Assembly (NCBI GenBank): GCA_943349555.1
Contig: CALQZK010000008.1
Coordinates: 1-18,933 of the forward strand
Direction of reading: 5' to 3'
DNA: 18,933 nucleotides
Origin: Candidatus Nomurabacteria bacterium
GTDB taxonomy: Bacteria; Patescibacteriota; Minisyncoccia; Phycocordibacterales; PALSA-1337
Part shown: in pieces, positions 1-5,757 of the stretch
How the letters are laid out: every line of letters begins with the position of its first letter
Position numbering within the stretch: the first letter of the stretch is position 1
The notes under the pieces: model-generated
Seen by the model: only the letters and a program-made list of their open reading frames with translations
Databases searched by the model: none
Told to the model about the DNA's origin: nothing
Position numbers and translations under genes: made by a program

Positions 1-747
1 CCCTCACCATCCTCAACTCCTGGAGTGCCTAACCTGCTCGCTTCTGCTCCATCTATCACCGGCAAATCCACGGGCATCCAAGGTCAGATATATGCAGGCA
101 CTATGACTATCAATTCGACAATCACCAATGTCGGCAATGCTCCTTCACCAACTTCAAACATATACTTCCAATTCTCCACCAACAACAATAATTTCTACGA
201 TTGGGCGCCGGTATCTCTGCCAGCGATACCTGTAGGATCTTCATATAACGCATCGTACACATGGAATGGTGGAACTGGCATATACTATTTCCGAGCTCGC
301 ATCAATAACACCTACTTTGCCTCGACTACTGTGACTATTATTGCTGAACCTACGCCAACGCCATCACCAACTCCTATATTCTCTCCAAGTCCATCTCCAT
401 CCGCTAGTGTTTCGCCCTCTGCAAGCGCCTCACCTTCAGTAAGTTCTTCACCTAGTACTAGTCCCTCCACCTCACCGTCTGTAAGCGCTTCACCTAGCCC
501 ATCGGCTTCTGCTAGTGTTTCGATATCACCTTCCGCCCTTCCATCTGCCAGCGCTTCGGTTTCTGTTAGTCCATCAGTGTCTACTTCACCATCTACATCA
601 GCTTCACCATCATCCTCTCCATCGAGTTCTTCCTCTTCATCCCCATCTCCGTCAGGATCAGGGGTAAGTCAGGGAAGTAGAAAAAGCTCATTAGCTTTAG
701 TATTTTATGCGATTGGGGACTTTATGGATTCGCTGTTTTCAAACTAG
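1..747 (+). CDS. Secreted/surface protein, CARDB-like domain plus Ser/Pro-rich stalk (5' end outside window)
   Basis: The reading frame is open from base 1, so the GTG at 25 is probably internal and the gene begins upstream of the window. The visible 248 residues hold a beta-rich segment (about residues 12-110) resembling a CARDB/Ig-like adhesion domain, with the pattern 'TITNVGNAPSPTSNIYF' and a closing 'YYFRARINN' strand. It is followed by about 110 residues of almost pure Ser/Pro/Ala/Thr (bases about 349-660), typical of an extended, possibly glycosylated wall-spanning stalk. The protein ends in a short hydrophobic/aromatic tail (ALVFYAIGDFMDSLF) with no LPXTG motif. A surface or extracellular role is inferred from composition; binding partner unknown. 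Confidence 0.75.
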   Translation, partial: PSPSSTPGVPNLLASAPSITGKSTGIQGQIYAGTMTINSTITNVGNAPSPTSNIYFQFSTNNNNFYDWAPVSLPAIPVGSSYNASYTWNGGTGIYYFRARINNTYFASTTVTIIAEPTPTPSPTPIFSPSPSPSASVSPSASASPSVSSSPSTSPSTSPSVSASPSPSASASVSISPSALPSASASVSVSPSVSTSPSTSASPSSSPSSSSSSSPSPSGSGVSQGSRKSSLALVFYAIGDFMDSLFSN

Positions 748-758
748 AACATAAAGTA

Positions 759-764
759 TATAAT
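759..764 (+). promoter_or_regulatory. -10 box of adk, leaderless type
   Basis: Exact TATAAT followed by 6 nt and then the ATG at 771. A start site about 7 nt past the box would fall on the A of the start codon. No Shine-Dalgarno sequence lies between box and ATG. Confidence 0.7.
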
Positions 765-770
765 GGGCAC

Positions 771-1361
771 ATGACCCCTCAAACGTTCATCTTCATCGGC
801 CGATCAGGCTGTGGCAAGGGCACACAGACCAAGCTTCTTCAAGATTATCTCAAGAAAATAGACCCGACAAAGGAAATTTTGTACATTCAGACTGGATTGG
901 AATTGAGGGAATTTATCAAAGGCCAGAGCTTCACCCAGAAGGCTTCAAAAGCTCTTTATGACACTGGCGGACTCCAACCGGAATTTATCGCTGTCTATAC
1001 TTGGGTAAATCTCCTTGTCAACAGGTACACAACAAATGAACATCTCATTTTCGACGGTACACCAAGGAGGAGGCATGAAGCTGGAGTCCTGGATTCTATT
1101 TTTGATTTCTATAAATTAAAAAGGGCGCAAGTTATTTACATTGATGTAAGCAAGGAAGAGTCCATTAAGCGTCTTCTGGCACGCAAGCGCATGGATGATA
1201 ATAGGGAGAGTATCGAGGAGCGTCTCTCGTGGTTTGAAAGAGATGTTATGCCAGCTATAGACTTTTATCGCGACAATCCTCTTTATAACTTTCATGATAT
1301 AAAAGGTGAGCAGTCGGTGGAAAACGTGTGGGAAGATATACAAAAAGCCATAAAAATATAA
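771..1361 (+). CDS. adk: Adenylate kinase family protein (short LID form)
   Basis: A 196-residue P-loop nucleotide kinase expected to interconvert AMP + ATP with 2 ADP in the cytoplasm. Visible motifs: P-loop GRSGCGKGT (residues 10-18), the AMP-side 'LRE' (45-47), DGTPRR (95-100; most adenylate kinases have DGFPR, so the Phe is replaced by Thr), and the LID/closing region 'RLLARKRMDDN' with downstream 'ERL'. The LID is the short form with no zinc-binding insertion. Because the AMP-site Phe and surrounding residues differ, the phosphate acceptor could be another NMP. The start is the ATG placed 6 nt after a perfect TATAAT. The next gene, map, starts 7 nt downstream, the common bacterial adk-map order. 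Confidence 0.85.
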   Translation: MTPQTFIFIGRSGCGKGTQTKLLQDYLKKIDPTKEILYIQTGLELREFIKGQSFTQKASKALYDTGGLQPEFIAVYTWVNLLVNRYTTNEHLIFDGTPRRRHEAGVLDSIFDFYKLKRAQVIYIDVSKEESIKRLLARKRMDDNRESIEERLSWFERDVMPAIDFYRDNPLYNFHDIKGEQSVENVWEDIQKAIKI

Positions 1362-1362
1362 C
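1357..1362 (+). promoter_or_regulatory. Candidate -10 box of map, containing the adk stop codon
   Basis: TATAAC, 6 nt before the map ATG at 1369. The TAA stop of adk (1359-1361) is inside the hexamer. The spacing equals that of the adk and ndk boxes. Confidence 0.5.
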
Positions 1363-1368
1363 GGCAAT

Positions 1369-2142
1369 ATGATAAGAATCAAAACGAAAGAAGATATAAA
1401 AAAACTGCGTGAAGGAGGCAAAAGACATGCGGAAATAATGAACAGCCTAATTGCTATGGTGCGTCCAGGACTAAACACATCAGAGCTGGATGAAGCTGCG
1501 CGTAGACTGATAGAAGAAAAAGGGGATAAGGCATCGATACTAAACTTCAAGCCTTTTGGCGCTATTCGTCCATATCCGGCGGCCATATGCATCTCCATAA
1601 ATGACGAGGTGGTGCATGGAATACCAAATGAGAATCCGCGAGTATTGCAGGAGGGTGATATTGTCAGCCTAGACTTTGCCTTGACTCATAAGGATCTGAT
1701 AACCGACATGGCAGTTACCGTGCCAGTGGGAAAAATTTCTCAGGAAAAGCAGGATCTACTCGAGGGTACCAAAGCGGCCTTGATGGCAGGAATAAAAGCA
1801 GCGAAAGGAGGGAAAAAAGTAGGGGATATAAGCTCTGCGATCGAACTTGCGGGAATTTCCAAAGGCTACGGAGTGGTGGAAGACTTGGCGGGTCATGGCG
1901 TAGGCTACGATGTCCACGAAGAGCCTTACGTACCAAACTATGGCGAGAAGGGCAAGGGAGAGGCATTGAAGCCTGGTATGGTCATTGCCATAGAGCCGAT
2001 GTTCAATATGGGAACGCATCATGTGGTGCTTGATAAAGAAGATGGTTACACTTATAGGACAAAAGACGGCAAGCCAAGCGCGCATTTTGAACATACGGTC
2101 CTTATTACGAAAGGAGACGCGGTTATACTAACTTTGCTATAA
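1369..2142 (+). CDS. map: Methionine aminopeptidase, type I
   Basis: Removes the N-terminal methionine from new proteins as they leave the ribosome; a two-metal pita-bread-fold enzyme. All five metal ligands are visible in order: D102 ('LDFAL'), D113 ('ITDMAVT'), H176 ('GHGVG'), E209 ('AIEPMF') and E241 ('HFEHTV'); the substrate-side H83 lies in 'VVHGIP'. At 257 residues it is normal for the catalytic domain, and it has no N-terminal zinc-finger extension. It follows adk by 7 nt and ends inside the -10 box of ndk. The start is fixed by 'MIRIKTKEDIKKLREGG', which aligns with the usual type I N-terminus. Confidence 0.96.
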   Translation: MIRIKTKEDIKKLREGGKRHAEIMNSLIAMVRPGLNTSELDEAARRLIEEKGDKASILNFKPFGAIRPYPAAICISINDEVVHGIPNENPRVLQEGDIVSLDFALTHKDLITDMAVTVPVGKISQEKQDLLEGTKAALMAGIKAAKGGKKVGDISSAIELAGISKGYGVVEDLAGHGVGYDVHEEPYVPNYGEKGKGEALKPGMVIAIEPMFNMGTHHVVLDKEDGYTYRTKDGKPSAHFEHTVLITKGDAVILTLL

Positions 2143-2143
2143 T
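2135..2143 (+). promoter_or_regulatory. Extended -10 of ndk overlapping the map stop codon
   Basis: TGCTATAAT is an extended -10 (TGnTATAAT) ending 6 nt before the ndk ATG at 2150. The map stop TAA (2140-2142) is part of the TATAAT. This predicts a leaderless ndk mRNA. Confidence 0.7.
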
Positions 2144-2149
2144 ACAAAC

Positions 2150-2755
2150 ATGAACAATCACCCAAGAAATGAAAGGACTTTGGCTCTCATAAAGCCGGAT
2201 GGAATACAGAGAAGCCTGATAGGCGAGATCATGAGTCGTTATGAAAGGATAGGATTGAAGCTGGTAGCAATGAAGATGATCGTACCAACTAAGGATTTTA
2301 TTGAAAAATTTTACAATCTTGATCCGGAATGGATGATCAAGACTGGTGAGAAGAATATCAAAGCCTATAAAGACAAGGGTATACAACATCCAATGAATGA
2401 TCCTCTTAAGGTCTCAAGATTTATTTTGGATAAATTAAAAATGTATTACACCAGCGGACCAGTCATTGCAATGATCTGGGAAGGTGCTCACGCTGTAGCT
2501 ATAGTTAGAAAACTAACTGGTATTACGGAGCCACTTATGTCAGATGTGGGGACTATCAGGGGAGATTTCATGCTCGATTCGTATAAAATGGCTGATGATG
2601 ATAAAAGGTCCATAAGAAATCTCGTCCATGCCTCTGGTTCTGTCACAGAAGCAGAGAATGAAATCGGTCATTGGTTCTCGCAAAATGAGATTATAAAGTA
2701 TCGCCATGTTCAAGAAGGAATTTTGTATGATGTCAATATAGACGGAATGGAATAA
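2150..2755 (+). CDS. ndk: Nucleoside diphosphate kinase, enlarged form
   Basis: Transfers the gamma-phosphate of an NTP to an NDP through a phospho-histidine. Visible motifs: 'TLALIKPDG' (residues 10-18), 'GTIRGDF' (134-140) and the catalytic 'NLVHASGS' with H160. The usual enzyme is about 140 residues; this one has 201. The extra length is mainly an insertion at about residues 56-98 ('LDPEWMIKTGEKN... DPLKV') between the N-terminal strand/helix and the core, plus a C-terminal extension after 'EIGHWF'. The catalytic core looks intact, so activity is expected. It has its own -10 box and is followed directly by the promoter of a non-coding RNA candidate. Confidence 0.94.
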   Translation: MNNHPRNERTLALIKPDGIQRSLIGEIMSRYERIGLKLVAMKMIVPTKDFIEKFYNLDPEWMIKTGEKNIKAYKDKGIQHPMNDPLKVSRFILDKLKMYYTSGPVIAMIWEGAHAVAIVRKLTGITEPLMSDVGTIRGDFMLDSYKMADDDKRSIRNLVHASGSVTEAENEIGHWFSQNEIIKYRHVQEGILYDVNIDGME

Positions 2756-2760
2756 GGGAT

Positions 2761-2766
2761 TATAAT
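2761..2766 (+). promoter_or_regulatory. -10 box for the structured RNA at 2772-2933
   Basis: Exact TATAAT 5 nt after the ndk stop. A start 6-8 nt downstream coincides with the first base of the long closing stem at 2773. No convincing -35 is seen. Confidence 0.5.
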
Positions 2767-2771
2767 TAAGA

Positions 2772-2933
2772 CAGGTTATTGAAGTATTAACCCTATAAAT
2801 TATATTTTGGGATTTCGAGGTGTTCCGCGCCTTGGCGCGTGCATAGTTATCCCACCTAGCTAATACCTAGGTTATGATACTTCAGTAACCTAATGAGGAT
2901 GTCTAGCAAGATATATTTTGCTAGGCATTTTTG
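2772..2933 (+). ncRNA. Structured non-coding RNA candidate, 6S-RNA-like architecture
   Basis: No reading frame is supported here. Bases 2773-2787 pair with 2877-2891 over 15 bp with one G-U pair (T2779/G2885). Inside are a 20-nt AU-rich unpaired strand (2788-2807); a stem TGGGAT/ATCCCA (2808-2813 with 2849-2854) carrying a hairpin CGCGC-CTTG-GCGCG (2826-2839); and a second small hairpin CCTAG-N7-CTAGG (2855-2871). A terminator hairpin follows. The G-U pairs in the closing stem and terminator would be A-C mismatches on the other strand, so plus-strand transcription is favoured. A long closing stem, an open central bubble with a small hairpin on its 3' strand and an apical stem is the general plan of 6S RNA. 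I see no sequence identity proving that family; a new family is equally possible. Confidence 0.6.
2901..2933 (+). terminator. Rho-independent terminator of the structured RNA
   Basis: Stem GTCTAGCAA / TTGCTAGGC (2901-2909 with 2918-2926, one G-U) with an 8-nt loop, followed by 'ATTTTT'. It separates the RNA from the promoter of the next gene. Confidence 0.7.
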
Positions 2934-2940
2934 TTATAAT
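2932..2940 (+). promoter_or_regulatory. Extended -10 of the 2972 membrane-protein gene
   Basis: TGTTATAAT (TGnTATAAT). Here the ATG lies 31 nt downstream, giving a leader of about 25 nt without a Shine-Dalgarno sequence. It is the clear exception to the leaderless spacing seen elsewhere in the window. Confidence 0.6.
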
Positions 2941-2971
2941 AGTAGACGCAAAAGACAGAAAATAAAAAAAC

Positions 2972-3343
2972 ATGAACAAAACATATATCCCAGCATTGAT
3001 CCTCGTAAGCCTTTTAGCAACTCTTCATTTTATTGCCAGCGCATATTCTCTCTATGTCCGCTATCCTGGCTATGACATCATGATGCATATTCTGGGGGGA
3101 GTGGGCATAGCGGTCTCGGTTCATTGGTTCTTCCTTACCTTTTTTAAAAATACCAAAGTGTCTTTCTGGAAGGTTGTCCTAATTGTCTTTTTGATAGGTC
3201 TTGCCTGGGAACTTTTCGAGGCTTACTATGACATAACTGGAGCGCCAGTAGGAACACCAGCTCATTATAGAGACGCGATAAAGGATTTGTTTAATGATAC
3301 GCTAGGGGCGGTGGTCGGGGTGTTTTTCTTGAGAAAGAAATAG
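2972..3343 (+). CDS. Small integral membrane protein (DUF2238/VanZ-like motif pattern)
   Basis: 123 residues with about four membrane segments (residues 6-27, 38-58, 66-86 and about 103-120). Polar residues inside or at the edges of the helices form a pattern: 'DIMMHILGG' (H about 39), 'GLAWELFEAYYD' (WExxE) and 'DAIKDLFNDTLGAVVG' (DxxxDxxxDxxG). The same layout is known from DUF2238 (YjdF-like) and VanZ-related membrane families of unknown biochemical role. The start is the ATG giving a hydrophobic N-terminus. The neighbouring rplT operon is convergent, with only 15 nt between the stops. Family assignment is tentative; a membrane location is well supported. Confidence 0.75.
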   Translation: MNKTYIPALILVSLLATLHFIASAYSLYVRYPGYDIMMHILGGVGIAVSVHWFFLTFFKNTKVSFWKVVLIVFLIGLAWELFEAYYDITGAPVGTPAHYRDAIKDLFNDTLGAVVGVFFLRKK

Positions 3344-3358
3344 GTAAAAGGATTAAAA

Positions 3359-3709
3359 CTATTTCACCTTCTCCACAATCTTCTTGAAAGATTCAGGATT
3401 TTCATCTGCTAGTGTTGCTAGAGCTTTGCGGTCGAGGGCGATGCCGGCTTTCTTGATAGCACCCATGAACTTGCTGTAGGAATTCTCTGGGTTGATTGCT
3501 CGGAGAGCGGCATTGATGCGTACATTCCATAGTCGGCGATAGTCACCCTTCTTATCTCTTCGGTGGGCAAAGGCGTAAGTTCCGGCATGAGAAATAGCTT
3601 CATAAGCTGCACGCTCGGTCTTTGATCGGCGAAAACGATAGCCTTTTACTTGCCTTAAAATATTCTTTCTTGTTTTGAGAGCATTTACCCCTTTCTTTAC
3701 TCGTGACAT
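3359..3709 (-). CDS. rplT: 50S ribosomal protein bL20
   Basis: 116 residues, the usual length. Binds 23S rRNA early in large-subunit assembly and in other bacteria represses its own operon. The conserved run 'RVKKGVNALKTRKNIL', the aromatic/basic 'KGYRFRRSKTE', and 'DYRRLWNVRINAALR' with 'YSKFMGAIKKAGI' identify it without ambiguity. Last gene of infC-rpmI-rplT, 35 nt after rpmI, in an A/T-rich spacer without a Shine-Dalgarno sequence. Confidence 0.98.
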   Translation of the reverse strand: MSRVKKGVNALKTRKNILRQVKGYRFRRSKTERAAYEAISHAGTYAFAHRRDKKGDYRRLWNVRINAALRAINPENSYSKFMGAIKKAGIALDRKALATLADENPESFKKIVEKVK

Positions 3710-3744
3710 ATGATTTTATTTAATTAAATTTTTTCTGGAATTTA

Positions 3745-3933
3745 TTATAGCCCAACCAGGAAGCGACTCTTCTCCTTTCCCGTCATGTGGAAGGGTACTC
3801 TTGCATTTTTCTTGTGAAGCTGTGACCTACGGCTCTCCTTGGAATTGAAGTGATTTTGTCCGGCGGCACGTGAAAGAATCTTACCGTTCTTGGTAAGCTT
3901 CAGTCTTTTTGAAAATGATTTGTTTGTTTTCAT
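3745..3933 (-). CDS. rpmI: 50S ribosomal protein bL35
   Basis: 62 residues, very basic. The N-terminal 'MKTNKSFSKRLKLTKNGKILSR' followed by 'AAGQNHFNSKESRR' matches bL35. The C-terminus 'KEKSRFLVGL' sits where most homologues have a short Lys/Arg helix. It lies between infC (32 nt upstream) and rplT in the canonical order. No Shine-Dalgarno sequence precedes the ATG. Confidence 0.95.
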   Translation of the reverse strand: MKTNKSFSKRLKLTKNGKILSRAAGQNHFNSKESRRSQLHKKNARVPFHMTGKEKSRFLVGL

Positions 3934-3965
3934 CTGTTTTTTGCTTTTTCTTGTTTATCTCTTTT

Positions 3966-4478
3966 CTATTTCTTCTCTATGATTGCCGTCAATCCCTTCA
4001 GACTCTTCTGCGGAGCACTGGCGACTTTGTAGTCTATGGTTATGAGCTTGAAGACCCTGTCCATGCGCTCTTTCAAGAAATTCATATCCATATACTTGGA
4101 GCGTCCGACTAGGAAGAGGTCGATCTTGACCCGGTGACCTTCCTTCAGCCATTCGGAGGCTTTCTTGGCCTTTAGCTCCAGATCATGGTCTCCTGTGCCT
4201 ATTTTAACCTGTATATTCTTGAGCGTGGCATTATGGGTGCCTGCTTTTGCCGTCTTTTGCTTCTTCTTTTCGTCGTATTGAAATTTACCATAATCCATGA
4301 TTTTTGCAACCGGAGGGGTGGCATTTGGCGATATTTCTATAAGATCACAGCCCCTGGTCTGCGCCTCGCGGAAAGCCTGCTCCAGGCTGATGACCCCTAG
4401 GTTTTCTCCGTCAGCGGTAATAACGCGCAGTTGGGGCGCTTTGATAAAGTGATTTATGCGTACTCGTGGAGTGCTCAA
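3966..4478 (-). CDS. infC: Translation initiation factor IF-3
   Basis: 170 residues with the two IF-3 domains: N-terminal (about 5-75; 'INHFIKAPQLRVI', 'EQAFREAQTRGCDLIEISP', 'PPVAKIMDYGKFQYDEKKK') and C-terminal (about 85-168; 'IQVKIGTGDHDLELKAKKASEWLKEGHRVKI'). It binds the 30S subunit and checks start-codon pairing. The best start is a TTG at 4478, the only start-like codon giving the expected N-terminal length. Rare start codons are a known autoregulatory device in infC of other bacteria (AUU in E. coli), so the TTG may have the same role. Upstream 45 nt lies the phospholipase-D-like gene on the same strand. Confidence 0.96.
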   Translation of the reverse strand: MSTPRVRINHFIKAPQLRVITADGENLGVISLEQAFREAQTRGCDLIEISPNATPPVAKIMDYGKFQYDEKKKQKTAKAGTHNATLKNIQVKIGTGDHDLELKAKKASEWLKEGHRVKIDLFLVGRSKYMDMNFLKERMDRVFKLITIDYKVASAPQKSLKGLTAIIEKK

Positions 4479-4523
4479 TGTAGTGGTCTTTAGAGGCTTA
4501 TTTATAACACAGCTTCTCTTTTT

Positions 4524-5606
4524 CTACAAGAAACTGCGGAAGAACTTTACGAAGAAAGTTGCGATCTTTTCCACGAAGAATCTGTTTTTCCATTCCTCAT
4601 AAGTGACTTCTTGCGAACTCTTAAGATCATCTTCGAAATGCTCATCCAGCTCTTTTGCGAACTTCTCATTATCTGTAACGATGTTCGCCTCGAAATTATA
4701 CAGCAAGCTGATATGGTCCAGGTTAAGCGTACCCATACTTGCCCAGTTCCCATCAACTACCATTGTCTTGCTGTGTATCATCTCGCCTTTATGCAGATAT
4801 ATTCTTACCCCTGACTTCAGCATATTGTGGAAAAATGTGCGGGCGGCAAGGTCGACAATAGGGAAGTCGGAACGCTCGGGAATAATTATTTTCACCTCTA
4901 CTCCTCTATGCGCAGCCAGGCGAAGGACTCTAGAAATCTTGTGGGTGGGTACGAAATACGGGCTGATTATATTTATATATTTTTTCGAGTCGCGAATTGC
5001 TTCCACAACTTTCCTATATAGCTGTCGATTTTTACCTAAGGGTGTGTTGGTGATATATTCGAAATCATGACTTTTTCCCACGTCTTGTCTCTTGGGCACA
5101 CGCTTGCCATGTGCGCGGTCAATCATTCCTTCGAAAGCTTTCTGCATATTTTTGACAACTGGCCCCTCTATACGGACATGCGTATCGCGCCACTTTTCCA
5201 TATATTTATATATACATATGCTTCCTGTGAATCCCACCTTTCCATCAATGACCAATGTCCGGCGATGATTTCTAAAATACCAGGATCGATAGTTATGCAT
5301 GGTAAAAAATCCTGGAAAGAGAGTTTTGAAAAAGATCAATTCAATTCCCTTATGCTTCAGATCCTCTACGATAGAAGATCCGGAAAAGGTGAAGCTTCCT
5401 GCCGCATCCCAGAGGAAGCGCACCTTGACGCCCTCCTTGGTTTTACGCGCGCAGACATCAATAAATTTATTCCCTATCTCATCTGCCACGAAGATGAACT
5501 GCTCGAGGTCTATGCTTTCCTTGGCTTCCTCGCAGGCTTCTAGCATGGCATCCCAGGCGGTGGGGTTGGTAGTGTAGAGCTCCCAAGTTGTATCTTTGGT
5601 TGTCAT
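4524..5606 (-). CDS. Phospholipase D superfamily protein, cardiolipin-synthase-like
   Basis: 360 residues with two HKD half-sites: 'NHRRTLVIDG' (H114, R116, D121) and 'IHSKTMVVDGNWASMGTLNLD' (H278, K280, D285). This bilobal arrangement catalyses phosphatidyl transfer through a phospho-His intermediate. Cardiolipin synthesis at the inner leaflet is the most likely role, because 'SPYFVP' and the second HKD context match Cls proteins. There is no N-terminal membrane anchor as in ClsA; the N-terminus is short, and the C-terminus ends in an amphipathic 'FFVKFFRSFL' that may hold the protein on the membrane. The first motif has Arg where Lys is usual, a variant I believe occurs in ClsB-type enzymes. 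Start at ATG 5606, not the in-frame TTG at 5627, because a -10 box lies between them. Confidence 0.85.
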   Translation of the reverse strand: MTTKDTTWELYTTNPTAWDAMLEACEEAKESIDLEQFIFVADEIGNKFIDVCARKTKEGVKVRFLWDAAGSFTFSGSSIVEDLKHKGIELIFFKTLFPGFFTMHNYRSWYFRNHRRTLVIDGKVGFTGSICIYKYMEKWRDTHVRIEGPVVKNMQKAFEGMIDRAHGKRVPKRQDVGKSHDFEYITNTPLGKNRQLYRKVVEAIRDSKKYINIISPYFVPTHKISRVLRLAAHRGVEVKIIIPERSDFPIVDLAARTFFHNMLKSGVRIYLHKGEMIHSKTMVVDGNWASMGTLNLDHISLLYNFEANIVTDNEKFAKELDEHFEDDLKSSQEVTYEEWKNRFFVEKIATFFVKFFRSFL

Positions 5607-5613
5607 TGGGTAT

Positions 5614-5622
5614 AGGATAGCA
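5614..5622 (-). promoter_or_regulatory. Extended -10 of the PLD gene (minus strand)
   Basis: Read on the minus strand: TGCTATCCT, an extended -10 ending 7 nt before the ATG at 5606. It lies back to back with a possible plus-strand box TACAAT (5623-5628) for the 34-residue peptide gene. Confidence 0.5.
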
Positions 5623-5638
5623 TACAATAAAGGACATT

Positions 5639-5743
5639 ATGAGTGATCTCGGATTTCTAATATTTGCAATCATATTCGGCTATCTTTTTTTCGGTCCGCA
5701 TAATCAGTCGAAGGATAAGGGGGATAAGAAGGGAGGGAAATGA
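5639..5743 (+). CDS. 34-residue single-span membrane peptide, hypothetical
   Basis: ATG at 5639 is preceded by AAAGGA with 4 nt spacing, one of the few Shine-Dalgarno-like sites in the window, and by TACAAT at 5623-5628. The product begins MSDLGFLIFAIIFGYLFFG, one hydrophobic helix (residues 4-19), then turns strongly charged ('KDKGDKKGGK'). This is a plausible membrane peptide with a basic cytoplasmic tail. Its TGA stop (5741-5743) supplies the TGn of the next gene's extended -10. It is divergent from the PLD gene. Function unknown; the ORF could still be chance, though hydrophobic/charged partition, ribosome site and tight packing favour a real gene. Confidence 0.5.
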   Translation: MSDLGFLIFAIIFGYLFFGPHNQSKDKGDKKGGK

Positions 5744-5749
5744 TATAAT
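5741..5749 (+). promoter_or_regulatory. Extended -10 of the 5758 gene
   Basis: TGATATAAT, 8 nt before the ATG at 5758. The TGA is also the stop codon of the 34-residue peptide. The surrounding 15-mer TGATATAATTCAGGT recurs exactly before radC at 14191-14205. Confidence 0.7.
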
Positions 5750-5757
5750 TCAGGTTA

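Noticed and set aside
25..27. GTG as start of the first gene
   Set aside because: The frame is open to base 1, with Pro/Ser-type codons before it and no promoter or ribosome site.
390..660. Possible tandem repeat or CRISPR-like periodicity
   Set aside because: The repetition is low-complexity Ser/Pro coding sequence with no fixed repeat unit or spacer length.
2893..3075. 60-residue plus-strand frame
   Set aside because: It crosses the terminator and promoter and overlaps the membrane-protein gene in another frame.
5153..5270. First HKD motif (HRRTLVID) as a dead catalytic site
   Set aside because: Arg in place of the motif Lys is, as far as I recall, found in cardiolipin-synthase relatives, and the second HKD is canonical.
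5607..5627. TTG at 5627 as start of the PLD gene
   Set aside because: A -10 box (5614-5622) lies between it and the ATG at 5606, so the longer form would not be transcribed from that promoter.
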